The notes: generated from the letters alone by a model not told the origin. A stretch of DNA of 13,969 nucleotides from Candidatus Ratteibacteria bacterium (GCA_028715665.1 JAQURI010000025.1:1-13969); one strand, 5' to 3'; shown: positions 6,087-12,589, counted from the stretch's first letter. Translations and numbers: made by a program.

Positions 6087-7016
6087 ATGCGCATTGTTTT
6101 AATAGGGGGAATGCCTTTCCCTGCCGTTAATATTATTCACTCGATTTTGGGAAAAAACCCGTCTGATTTGGTTCTTGTGTTGAATGAAAATCCCAATCTT
6201 TTACCTTTTGAAATTAAAGAAAACCCTCGAGTAACTTATTGGCAAGGCACGGCAAAAGATAAAATTTTAATTAAAAATTTGCTCTCGAATGCCCAAGTCC
6301 TTCTCAATATGTGCGAATCCGATAGCATTGAAAATCATATCGTTTCTTTATCTAATATTTTCGAATTCGCAAAGGATTCCAATCTGCAGCGAATAATACA
6401 CATATCTTCTTCCAGAGTATATGGTAGCGGAGCGGATTCCCCTGTTATAGAGGAACATCCCGCTAAGCCCGCTGACTTAAAAGGTATCATGGATGCTTTG
6501 GGAGAACAATTGGCGTACTACTACAGCAGTAGATATTCTCTCCCCGTTGTCATTTTAAGAGTATTTAGTCTTTATGGGCCATATCAGCCGTTAGGGAATA
6601 CCGTCCCCTTATTAATTACGTCTGCTTTAGAGAACAAATCTCTGCAGCTGTGGGAAAACGGCGAGCAAGCAGAAAACTTGCTTTTTATAGACGATTTTAT
6701 AGAAGCACTTCAGAAGATATTAAAAATGAAATTTGATTCTTTAAAAGGAGAAGTTATTAATATAGGCAACTCAGACATTACTGCCGTAAAAGAAATCGCA
6801 AATATAATTCTCTCTCAGCTTAACAAACCGCAGAGTTTAATATCTTATGAGAAAAACCAGAAACAAGATTCTATTAGCCTCGTTCCTTCGATTATGAAGG
6901 CGAAGATTCTGTTCTCGTGGTCGCCCAAAATAGGGATAGAATACGGACTGGAGCGGACAATCGACTGGTATATAAAAAACAGGGACTTACGGGACATTGA
7001 ATTACAGATAATATGA
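6087..7016 (+). CDS. NAD-dependent epimerase/dehydratase-fold protein lacking catalytic residues
   Basis: The overall pattern is that of extended short-chain dehydrogenases acting on nucleotide sugars: an N-terminal beta-alpha start (MRIVLIGG), RIIHISSSRVYGSG at 102-115, RVFSLYGPYQ at 158-167, LLFIDDFIEAL and the C-terminal GLERTIDWY. Key positions are changed. The cofactor motif GxxGxxG reads GGMPFPA at residues 7-13, so the second and third Gly are lost. The catalytic YxxxK, expected in PADLKGIMDALGEQ (about 128-141), reads Lys132 and Asp136. The length of 309 aa is normal for the family and the frame is intact, so it is not an obvious pseudogene. It may be a non-catalytic sugar-nucleotide-binding or regulatory protein. 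It sits between a small membrane protein gene and dnaG. Confidence 0.8.
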   Translation: MRIVLIGGMPFPAVNIIHSILGKNPSDLVLVLNENPNLLPFEIKENPRVTYWQGTAKDKILIKNLLSNAQVLLNMCESDSIENHIVSLSNIFEFAKDSNLQRIIHISSSRVYGSGADSPVIEEHPAKPADLKGIMDALGEQLAYYYSSRYSLPVVILRVFSLYGPYQPLGNTVPLLITSALENKSLQLWENGEQAENLLFIDDFIEALQKILKMKFDSLKGEVINIGNSDITAVKEIANIILSQLNKPQSLISYEKNQKQDSISLVPSIMKAKILFSWSPKIGIEYGLERTIDWYIKNRDLRDIELQII

Positions 7017-7056
7017 AATAGATGACATAGAACAAAAGAACAAAAAAGCCTGTCTA

Positions 7057-7073
7057 TTCTCAGTCTCTGAGAA
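7057..7073 (+). promoter_or_regulatory. Hairpin at the dnaG translation start
   Basis: TTCTCAG (7057-7063) and CTGAGAA (7067-7073) form a perfect 7-bp stem with a 3-nt loop, ending three bases before the dnaG ATG. The only weak SD-like bases (GAG) are inside the stem, so folding could limit primase translation. There is no T-tract, so it is not a standard terminator. Confidence 0.4.
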
Positions 7074-7076
7074 AAT

Positions 7077-8702
7077 ATGATTCCAGAAGAAAAAATAAAT
7101 GAAATTTTAGGATTAACCGATATCGTAAGAATTATCGGGGAGTTTTATCCGCTTAAGTCCGCCGGCAGAAATTATAAAATTTTGTGCCCTTTTCATCAGG
7201 AAAAAACCCCCTCCTTTATAGTTTCTCCGGAAAAACAAATATTTCACTGTTTTGGCTGCGGTAAAGGCGGGAATGTTTTTCATTTTATAATGGAGCACGA
7301 AAAACTCTCTTTCCCCGAAGCTGTCGAGTGGGTGGCGAAAAAAATCGGCGTTATAGTAGAAAATAAGCCCGCAGGCAAGACTTCCAAATTATATCCGGTC
7401 CTTGAACAGGTGAATTTGCTGTTCGCAAAATTTTTATATTCCACACAGGGGAAAGAGGCACATCAATATCTGATTAAACGGGGTCTAAAAGAAAGGACTC
7501 TAAAAGATTTTTTGTTGGGTTACGCTCCAACAGCCGAAGTTCAATTGAAAGAACTGAATAATCTGAATTTAGCATCCGAGCAATTAATAAAGAGCGGCGT
7601 CCTTTTAAAAAAAGACAATAAAAACTATCCTTATTTTAGAAGACGCGTTATTTTCCCGATTTTCAATCCTCAAGGAAAAACAATTGCTTTCGGAGGCAGG
7701 AGCACAGACGATTCCTTGCCGAAATATCTTAACTCGCCCGAGAGCGAAGTTTTCGAGAAAGGCAAAATTCTTTACGGTTTAAATTTAACCCGCAAAAACA
7801 TCCTGGCGGAAAAAAGCGCTATTATAGTAGAAGGCTATATGGACCTTATTTCCCTTTACGAAGCGGGAATAAAAAATATAGTGGCTTCCTTGGGAACGTC
7901 TCTTACGCGCTGGCAGATAAGAATTCTTTCAAGGCTTGCCGATACCATATATATCGTATATGATTCCGACGCTGCGGGAGAGCGGGCGTCTTTGAGAAGT
8001 TTAGAACTTTTTATAGAAGAAGGGTTAAATCCCTTGGCGGTGAAACTTCCCTACCCCGAAGACCCGGATACTTATATAAAAAGATACGGAAAAGAAAAAT
8101 TCAAAGCCAAATTGAATCAAAGTCAAAATATAGTGGAATTTTATTTAAGTTGTCTTGAGAAACAGTATGACTGTAAAACTATAGAAGGCAAAGTCAATAT
8201 TTCAAAAGTGATTTTGCCGATTATAAACAAAGTCCAATCTTCCATAAGGAAAAACGAGTATATAAAAATGTTGGCGGATGCGTTGGACAGCGATGAAAAA
8301 GTCCTTATGGAAGAAATGTCTAAGAAAGGTAAAAAACTGGAATACAGCGGAGAAAAAATAAACTATAGATTATCCTTTCCGCCGGAAGAAGAATTGACCT
8401 TATCATCGATGATAACAGAAAACGATATTTTGGAAGAAGATATAAATGAATTTCAAGATGATAATCTTAAAGAAATAGCTTGGGAGGTATACTCAAAAGC
8501 AAAAGAGAAAGGACAAATTAAATTGTCTGCTATTTTGAATTTTCTTTCCCCCAATGCGCGGGAAATCCTGTCCAAAATAATGGCAAACGAGTTCCTTCCC
8601 CAATATCCGCCCCAACAGATTATCCAAAATTGGCGTAAAAAAAATAAAGATAAAAGATATAGGAAAGAGCAGATAGAAAAACTTCAAAAATTGATTACCT
8701 GA
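7077..8702 (+). CDS. dnaG: DNA primase
   Basis: The replicative primase, which makes the RNA primers for lagging-strand synthesis. The N-terminal zinc-binding domain is intact: C37-P-F-H40 with C58-x2-C61 and the surrounding NYKILCPFHQEKTPSF and FGCGKGGNVFHF. The RNA polymerase core follows, with RRRVIFPIFNPQGKTIAFGGR, and the TOPRIM domain with the acidic EGYMD (Glu252) and YDSDAAGERA (Asp296, Asp298). The C-terminal part (about 430-541) is poorly conserved, as expected for the helicase-binding domain; 541 aa is slightly short for the family. rpoD follows after 29 bp, the classical dnaG-rpoD arrangement of the macromolecular synthesis operon; rpsU is not present upstream. There is no clear SD, and a hairpin immediately precedes the start. 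Confidence 0.97.
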   Translation: MIPEEKINEILGLTDIVRIIGEFYPLKSAGRNYKILCPFHQEKTPSFIVSPEKQIFHCFGCGKGGNVFHFIMEHEKLSFPEAVEWVAKKIGVIVENKPAGKTSKLYPVLEQVNLLFAKFLYSTQGKEAHQYLIKRGLKERTLKDFLLGYAPTAEVQLKELNNLNLASEQLIKSGVLLKKDNKNYPYFRRRVIFPIFNPQGKTIAFGGRSTDDSLPKYLNSPESEVFEKGKILYGLNLTRKNILAEKSAIIVEGYMDLISLYEAGIKNIVASLGTSLTRWQIRILSRLADTIYIVYDSDAAGERASLRSLELFIEEGLNPLAVKLPYPEDPDTYIKRYGKEKFKAKLNQSQNIVEFYLSCLEKQYDCKTIEGKVNISKVILPIINKVQSSIRKNEYIKMLADALDSDEKVLMEEMSKKGKKLEYSGEKINYRLSFPPEEELTLSSMITENDILEEDINEFQDDNLKEIAWEVYSKAKEKGQIKLSAILNFLSPNAREILSKIMANEFLPQYPPQQIIQNWRKKNKDKRYRKEQIEKLQKLIT

Positions 8703-8731
8703 ATTTTATAAAAATGCGAGGATAATATATA

Positions 8732-10102
8732 ATGAAAACCATGAAAAAAAATAAAAAGGCCCCAAAAACTAAAATTAATAAAAACAAAAAAATTAATAAA
8801 AATAAAATATTAAAAAGTGACAACAGCAAAAGAACAAACAGGCTAATAAGAGAAGGCAAAAAAAAGGGACACTTAACTTATGAAGAAATTCAAGACATAC
8901 TTCCGGAAGAAGTTATTTCCCCGCAGGATGTAGACGATATTCTTTCCACATTGGATGAATTACACATAGAAATCGTATCAAGCAGTGAAGAGTTCCACAA
9001 AAAGAAAGAAATATCGCTCAAAAAAGCCGTTCCTCAGGTAGAAAGAGCCAAATTCTCGGACCCCGTAAGAGCTTATCTTTATCAGATGGGCAGAATTCCC
9101 CTGCTCTTAAGAGAGGAAGAAATACTTCTTGCTAGAAACATAGAAGAGGGCAATAAGAATATTAAAAAAATCCTGAAGAAATTGATAGCTGAAGATATTT
9201 ATAATTGGACCGTAAAAAAGAAGAATCTTGCAAACTTAGTCCATCAGTTAAAAAATGCAATGGAGAAAGAGGCAAAGGGACTTCTTCCCAGCGGATTTAT
9301 GGAAAGAGAATGGGAGATTAAGAAAAAAGATTTCCAGAAACACCTTCCCTTCCTTCTGCAAGAAGCGCGAAAAGTACGCCTGTCGAAAGAAAAAATGATA
9401 CAGTCTAATTTGAGACTTGTCGTAAGCATTGCAAAAAAATATATCCACAGAGGATTGTCGTTATTGGACTTGATACAGGAAGGCAATATGGGCTTAATGA
9501 GGGCTGTGGACAAATTTGAATACAAGAGAGGCTATAAATTTTCGACATATGCCACATGGTGGATAAGACAAGCGATTACAAGAGCAATTGCCGACCAGGC
9601 GAGAACAATTCGCATCCCTGTGCATATGATTGAAACGATAAACCGACTTTCGAGAATTACGCAAAAGTTCGTGCAGACATATGGCAGGGGTCCTACGGTT
9701 GAAGAATTATCCCAAAAAATGAAATTACCTATAGACAAAGTAAGAGCTGTTTTAAAAATTTCCCAACATCCTATTTCTTTAGAGACCCCTATCGGTTCCG
9801 ATGAAGCCAGTCACTTCGGAGATTTTATAGAAGACAAGGAAGTCGTAATGCCCGATACGACCGCAGCATTTAGCATGTTGAAGGAACAAATAGGAAGAGT
9901 ATTGGATACTCTTCCCGAAAGAGAAAAAGATATCTTAAGACTTAGATTTGGTATCGGAGAAGGTATTTCGCCACATACCCTGGAAGAAGTCGGGAAAAAA
10001 TTTAACGTAACGAGGGAAAGAGTAAGACAAATCGAAGCAAAAGCGCTTAATAAGTTGCGCCATCCCACAAAAAGTAAATCCTTAAGAGGACACCTTGAAT
10101 AA
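8732..10102 (+). CDS. rpoD: Primary RNA polymerase sigma factor (sigma-70/RpoD)
   Basis: This factor directs RNA polymerase to housekeeping promoters. A lysine-rich N-terminal tail (about 1-35) leads into a region 1.1-like segment (HLTYEEIQDILPEEVISPQDVDDIL). Then come region 1.2 (DPVRAYLYQMGRIPLLLREEEI), region 2 (NLRLVVSIAKKYIHRGLSLLDLIQEGNMGLMRAVDKF; YKFSTYATWWIRQAITRAI), region 3 (RIPVHMIETINRL), region 4.1 (LPEREKDILRLRFGI) and the region 4.2 helix-turn-helix (LEEVGKKFNVTRERVRQIEAKAL). The intact 2.4 and 4.2 elements predict consensus-like TATAAT and TTGACA promoters, which is what the window shows. At 456 aa it is compact, with only a short non-conserved insert between 1.2 and 2. A GAGGA SD seven bases upstream supports the start. 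It is co-transcribed with dnaG. Confidence 0.97.
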   Translation: MKTMKKNKKAPKTKINKNKKINKNKILKSDNSKRTNRLIREGKKKGHLTYEEIQDILPEEVISPQDVDDILSTLDELHIEIVSSSEEFHKKKEISLKKAVPQVERAKFSDPVRAYLYQMGRIPLLLREEEILLARNIEEGNKNIKKILKKLIAEDIYNWTVKKKNLANLVHQLKNAMEKEAKGLLPSGFMEREWEIKKKDFQKHLPFLLQEARKVRLSKEKMIQSNLRLVVSIAKKYIHRGLSLLDLIQEGNMGLMRAVDKFEYKRGYKFSTYATWWIRQAITRAIADQARTIRIPVHMIETINRLSRITQKFVQTYGRGPTVEELSQKMKLPIDKVRAVLKISQHPISLETPIGSDEASHFGDFIEDKEVVMPDTTAAFSMLKEQIGRVLDTLPEREKDILRLRFGIGEGISPHTLEEVGKKFNVTRERVRQIEAKALNKLRHPTKSKSLRGHLE

Positions 10103-10115
10103 GAAATAAATTTAA

Positions 10116-10248
10116 AAATCAAAAATTAAAATGTAAAAGGTAAAATTTACTCCGACGTTACATCGGAGCAGGCAAATCAAAATTCAAAAGTTTCATCTTT
10201 TATCTTTAATAGAGTTAGTATATAATTCTAATTTTTAATATTTGATTT
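10116..10248. repeat. Imperfect long inverted repeat with central palindrome between rpoD and the tRNAs
   Basis: AAATCAAAAATTAAAA (10116-10131) is matched, with one mismatch, by the reverse complement of 10233-10248. Weaker pairing continues inwards (GTAAAAGG against the complement of the CTTTTATC area). In the middle is a perfect palindrome, CTCCGA-N7-TCGGAG (10150-10168). There is no open frame. It looks like a small non-autonomous repeat element, but low-complexity A/T sequence could inflate the similarity. The right arm overlaps the leader of the tRNA transcript. Confidence 0.45.
10221..10226 (+). promoter_or_regulatory. -10 box for the tRNA cluster
   Basis: A perfect TATAAT lies 34 bp before the first tRNA base, predicting a start near 10233. 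No convincing -35 box is visible at 16-18 bp (only T-rich sequence). Confidence 0.4.
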
Positions 10249-10259
10249 GGTTGTTGAAT

Positions 10260-10333
10260 GGGCCCATAGCTCAGTTGGTCAGAGCAGCGGACTCATAATC
10301 CGCGTGTCGTAGGTTCGAGTCCTACTGGGCCCA
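10260..10333 (+). tRNA. tRNA with CAT anticodon, probably tRNA-Ile2 (lysidine type), possibly elongator Met
   Basis: A complete cloverleaf: acceptor GGGCCCA/TGGGCCC, D stem GCTC/GAGC, anticodon stem GCGGA/TCCGC with loop CTCATAA (anticodon CAT at 10294-10296), T stem GTAGG/CCTAC with loop TTCGAGT, discriminator A at 10333. CCA is not encoded. An initiator is excluded by the paired first base (G1-C72) and the lack of three G-C pairs next to the anticodon loop. The TCGTAGGTTCGAGTCCTAC arm and the C4-G69/C5-G68 pairs resemble bacterial tRNA-Ile2, read as AUA after TilS modification, and in E. coli an Ile2 gene also lies close to rpoD. Met cannot be excluded from sequence alone. Confidence 0.95.
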
Positions 10334-10349
10334 CTTTTAATTTTGTGTC

Positions 10350-10423
10350 GGGCGATTAGCTCAGCTGGTTAGAGCGTTGCGTTCACATCGCAGAGGCCAC
10401 TGGTTCGAGTCCAGTATCGCCCA
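10350..10423 (+). tRNA. tRNA-Val (CAC)
   Basis: Cloverleaf: acceptor GGGCGAT/ATCGCCC, D stem GCTC/GAGC, anticodon stem TTGCG/CGCAG with a T-G closing pair and loop TTCACAT (anticodon CAC at 10384-10386), T stem ACTGG/CCAGT with TTCGAGT loop, discriminator A. CCA is not encoded. It follows the CAT tRNA by 16 bp and is probably co-transcribed with it. Its 3' end reappears 90 bp downstream as a fragment. Confidence 0.95.
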
Positions 10424-10455
10424 CTAAGAAAAGTTCCTGCCATACGAGATGGGAG

Positions 10456-10493
10456 GTCCGACGCGAAGTCGGACTCCGATTGAAACATCGGAG
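10456..10493. repeat. Two back-to-back perfect palindromes
   Basis: GTCCGAC-GCGAA-GTCGGAC (10456-10474) is directly followed by CTCCGAT-TGAAAC-ATCGGAG (10474-10493), sharing one base. Each has 7-bp arms without mismatch. The second resembles the palindrome at 10150-10168. There is no T-tract, so these are unlikely to be ordinary terminators. They join directly onto a tRNA 3'-end fragment. Confidence 0.7.
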
Positions 10494-10515
10494 TTCAAAT
10501 CCTCTATCGCCCACT
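10493..10515 (+). pseudogene. tRNA 3'-end fragment (T-loop and acceptor strand), tRNA-Val-like
   Basis: GTTCAAATCC followed by TATCGCCCACT. The last 11 bases (10505-10515) are identical to 10415-10425 at the end of tRNA-Val, and over 23 bases 19 match. No 5' half with GGGCGAT lies in the interval, and the T stem no longer pairs well, so this is not a functional third tRNA. It could be an attachment-site duplicate left by an excised element, or the remnant of a neighbouring duplicated tRNA. Confidence 0.6.
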
Positions 10516-10528
10516 GAGATATAGGAAC

Positions 10529-10544
10529 ATAGCTTTGGGGCTAT
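10529..10544 (-). other. Small hairpin after kpsF
   Basis: ATAGC (10529-10533) pairs with GCTAT (10540-10544) just beyond the kpsF stop on the minus strand. No U-run follows, so a terminator role is only possible. Nothing else is recognised between 10516 and 10562. Confidence 0.25.
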
Positions 10545-10562
10545 CGAGAAAGGATTTATTGA

Positions 10563-11531
10563 TTATTTAATCTTAAATTCAGTTCTACCCAGTAAATCAT
10601 GTAAATGCACGACTCCGACGGGTTTTTTCATTTTGTCTGTAATAACAAGAGAAGTTATGGCCTTTTTCTCCATCTTTTCTATCGCTTCTGCTACAAGTTT
10701 TTGTTTTTCAATGGTTTGAGGATTAGGAGTCATTATTTCTTTTGTTTTTTGTTTGTTGAAATTTGTATTTTGCTGAATCGCGCGCCTCAAATCCCCGTCA
10801 GTGATAATACCAGTAAGTTTGCCTTTTTCGTTTGTTATGCAAGTAAACCCCTGTTTCTTTTTTGTAATTTCTTTTACGGCATCCATAATAACGGCGTTTT
10901 CGCCGACAACAGGGATGTTTTCTCCGGTTATCATGAAGTCTTCGACTTTTAACATTAGCCTTTTGCCGAGCGTTCCGCCCGGATGGAGCCGAATAAAATC
11001 GGTTTTCCTGAACCCTCTTTTTTCAAGAAGTGCAATGGCCAAAGCATCTCCCATTGCAAGTGCCGCTGTGGTCGAAGCTGTCGGAGCAAGGCCTAAAGAA
11101 CAAGCTTCTTTTTTCACATAAATATTTATCACTATGTCGCTTTTCCTTGCCAGAGTAGATTTTTTATTGCCAGTAAATGAGATAATTTTATTCCCGTTTT
11201 TTTTAAAAAAAGATAATAACTTGTTGATTTCTTCGGTCTCACCGGAATTGGAAATAGCCAGAATAACATCATTTCCAAGAATCATTCCCAAATCTCCGTG
11301 AAAAGCTTCTGCCGATTCCAGAAAAAAAGAGGGAGTTCCGGTAGAAGAAAGTGTAGCTGATATTTTTTTTCCTATTATTCCCGATTTTCCCACGCCGGTT
11401 ACAATGACCCTGCCTTTGCATGAAAGAATTAAATCTATAGCTTGGGTGAAATTATCGTCAACGCTTTTTAAAAGATTTTTTATCGCTTTGGCTTCGATTT
11501 CCAAAACTCTTTTTGCGCTATTTATGACCAT
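10563..11531 (-). CDS. kdsD: D-arabinose 5-phosphate isomerase (KdsD/KpsF family)
   Basis: Converts ribulose 5-phosphate to arabinose 5-phosphate, the precursor used by KdsA for Kdo synthesis in the cytoplasm. The SIS sugar-isomerase domain comes first (GRVIVTGVGKSGIIGKKISATLSSTGTPS, HGDLGMI, AISNSGETEE, LAPTASTTAALAMGDALAIAL), then the family hallmark LHPGGTLGKRL, then two CBS domains (from about residue 200: EITKKKQGFTCITNEKGKLTGIITDGDLRRAI; EKKAITSLVITDKMKKPVGVVHLHDLLG). The frame extends to a TTG at 11549, but I chose the ATG at 11531, giving 322 aa, because AGAGG stands four bases before it and the family begins near here. That SD overlaps the kdsA stop codon, so translation of the two genes is probably coupled. 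No kdsB or kdsC is in the window. Confidence 0.94.
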   Translation of the reverse strand: MVINSAKRVLEIEAKAIKNLLKSVDDNFTQAIDLILSCKGRVIVTGVGKSGIIGKKISATLSSTGTPSFFLESAEAFHGDLGMILGNDVILAISNSGETEEINKLLSFFKKNGNKIISFTGNKKSTLARKSDIVINIYVKKEACSLGLAPTASTTAALAMGDALAIALLEKRGFRKTDFIRLHPGGTLGKRLMLKVEDFMITGENIPVVGENAVIMDAVKEITKKKQGFTCITNEKGKLTGIITDGDLRRAIQQNTNFNKQKTKEIMTPNPQTIEKQKLVAEAIEKMEKKAITSLVITDKMKKPVGVVHLHDLLGRTEFKIK

Positions 11532-11535
11532 TTTG

Positions 11536-11540
11536 CCTCT
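11536..11540 (-). promoter_or_regulatory. kdsD ribosome binding site overlapping the kdsA stop codon
   Basis: The minus strand reads TAGAGGCAAAATG: the TAG stops kdsA (11541-11539) and its last bases belong to the AGAGG Shine-Dalgarno of the next gene. This decides the ATG at 11531 over the upstream TTG. Confidence 0.65.
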
Positions 11541-12360
11541 ATTTGACAATTGCGTTTATTTTCTTTAATTCTTCGAGCAAAGATGCAAGTCTTGTTAAGG
11601 GAAAAGAATTTGGTCCGTCACACAATGCTTTGTCGGGCTGGGGATGGACTTCTAAAAAAATACCGTCACAGCCGCATGCCACAGACGCTCTTGCAAGGTA
11701 CGGAATAAATTCCCGCAACCCTCCCGAAGATGTGCCTAAACCGCCCGGAAGTTGTACGGAATGAGTTGCATCGAAAATTACGGGATAACCGAATTCTTTC
11801 ATAATCGGCAGGCTTTTCATATCTACCACGAGGTTATTATAGCCAAAAGATGTCCCCCGTTCCGTCAAAAGGATGTTTCTGTTGCCTACACTCTCGATTT
11901 TTTCGATTATATTTTTCATGTCCCAGGGCGCCAAAAATTGCCCCTTTTTTACATTTACGGGTTTGGCCGTTTTGGAAGCTTCCAAAAGTAAATCCGTCTG
12001 CCTGCATAAAAAAGCCGGGATTTGAATAATATCGACTATTTTCGCAACTTCTTTTACTTCCTCTTTGGAATGCACGTCGCAAATGATAGGAACGCCTATT
12101 TTTTCTTTAACCCTTTTAAGAATAGCTAACCCCTTTTTAAGTCCGGGTCCTCTAAAAGATTTTAAAGCAGAACGGTTTGCTTTATCGTAAGAAGATTTGA
12201 AGATAAACGGAAAACTCAACTTATCGCATATTTTTTTGATTTTTTCTGCAGTGTATGCTGCCGATTTTTCATTTTCAATAACACACGGTCCCGCAATAAG
12301 AAAAAGGGGATTACTGCCGCCTAATTTCAAATTGCCGATTCTTATTTCTTTCGTTTTCAT
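11539..12360 (-). CDS. kdsA: 3-deoxy-D-manno-octulosonate 8-phosphate synthase, metal-dependent class
   Basis: Condenses phosphoenolpyruvate with arabinose 5-phosphate to Kdo 8-phosphate, the first committed step toward the Kdo of lipopolysaccharide. The sequence closely follows the family: LIAGPCVIEN, FKSSYDKANRSALKSFRGPGL, IIQIPAFLCRQTDLL, VNVKKGQFLAPWDMKNI, GTSFGYNNLVVDM, FDATHSVQLPGG and FLEVHPQPDKALCDGP. Cys26 in AGPC, with the His of DATHS, the Glu of LEVHP and the Asp of CDGP, are the metal ligands of the Aquifex-type class; E. coli KdsA has Asn in place of this Cys. The length of 273 aa is normal. It heads a kdsA-kdsD operon. No SD is present; a -10-like AATAAT lies seven bases before the ATG, suggesting a leaderless or near-leaderless mRNA. 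Confidence 0.96.
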   Translation of the reverse strand: MKTKEIRIGNLKLGGSNPLFLIAGPCVIENEKSAAYTAEKIKKICDKLSFPFIFKSSYDKANRSALKSFRGPGLKKGLAILKRVKEKIGVPIICDVHSKEEVKEVAKIVDIIQIPAFLCRQTDLLLEASKTAKPVNVKKGQFLAPWDMKNIIEKIESVGNRNILLTERGTSFGYNNLVVDMKSLPIMKEFGYPVIFDATHSVQLPGGLGTSSGGLREFIPYLARASVACGCDGIFLEVHPQPDKALCDGPNSFPLTRLASLLEELKKINAIVK

Positions 12361-12367
12361 CGGTTTG

Positions 12368-12396
12368 ATTATTCCAAATCATATTTAATAAGTCAA
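12368..12396 (-). promoter_or_regulatory. kdsA promoter, apparently leaderless
   Basis: Minus strand TTGACT (12396-12391), a 17-bp spacer and AATAAT (12373-12368), followed by seven bases and the ATG. The -35 box is part of an 8-bp sequence that is duplicated on the other side of the palindromic element at 12400-12460. Confidence 0.6.
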
Positions 12397-12399
12397 TCC

Positions 12400-12461
12400 G
12401 CCCCGTTAGAGGTAGGTCGTCCGCAATTGATTCAGTAGCGGACGACCTACCTCTAACGGGG
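12400..12461. repeat. 61-bp palindromic element with 24-bp arms and flanking 8-bp direct repeat
   Basis: The left arm (12401-12424, starting CCCCGTTAGAGG) and right arm (12438-12461, ending CCTCTAACGGGG) are perfectly complementary over 24 bp, around a 13-base loop. GTCAATCC occurs directly on both sides (12392-12399 and 12461-12468), like a target-site duplication. It lies between two divergent genes and has no T-tract, so it is not their terminator. It has no coding capacity, so it looks like a MITE- or REP-like mobile repeat. The right flank copy overlaps the last arm base. Confidence 0.75.
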
Positions 12462-12504
12462 TCAATCCTATTAATTTTAGGAAAATATTATTTTAGAGCA
12501 TTAT

Positions 12505-12533
12505 TTGACACGCAAAGGGAAAAGAAATAAAAT
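12505..12533 (+). promoter_or_regulatory. Strong sigma-70 promoter of the zinc-ribbon gene
   Basis: A perfect TTGACA (12505-12510), a 17-bp spacer and TAAAAT (12528-12533). The predicted start near 12540 gives a leader of about 50 nt with two inverted repeats and no SD. A second weak -10, TATATT (12575-12580), lies nine bases before the ATG. Confidence 0.65.
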
Positions 12534-12544
12534 TCGTTTTCACT

Positions 12545-12569
12545 GAACCGGTTCTTTTGATTCAATCAA
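12545..12569. promoter_or_regulatory. Two adjacent dyads just downstream of the predicted transcription start
   Basis: GAACCGGTTC (12545-12554) is a perfect 10-bp palindrome. TTGATTCAATCAA (12557-12569) is a perfect 13-bp dyad, two bases later. Both lie between the TTGACA/TAAAAT promoter and the ATG, where an operator or a 5'-UTR structure could act. The first could also occur by chance. Confidence 0.4.
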
Positions 12570-12589
12570 CTTAATATATTGTGCCTATC

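Noticed and set aside
9811..10122. Minus-strand 103-codon frame at the end of rpoD
   Set aside because: Antisense to the conserved sigma region 3-4 coding sequence, with no recognisable protein pattern.
10260..10333. Initiator tRNA-Met
   Set aside because: It has a normal first base pair (G1-C72) and lacks the three consecutive G-C pairs at the anticodon stem end that mark bacterial initiator tRNAs.
10424..10515. A functional third tRNA
   Set aside because: Only a T-loop and the 3' acceptor strand are present; there is no matching 5' acceptor strand, D arm or anticodon arm, and the T stem has mismatches.
11532..11549. TTG start of kdsD at 11549
   Set aside because: It would overlap kdsA and has no SD; the ATG at 11531 has AGAGG at proper spacing.
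12400..12461. Rho-independent terminator
   Set aside because: The flanking genes are transcribed away from it, and neither side has a T-tract; the flanking direct repeat fits an insertion better.
12581..12589. GTG start of the zinc-ribbon protein
   Set aside because: It has no SD and directly abuts a -10-like TATATT; the ATG nine bases on fits the family start (MGKDEL).
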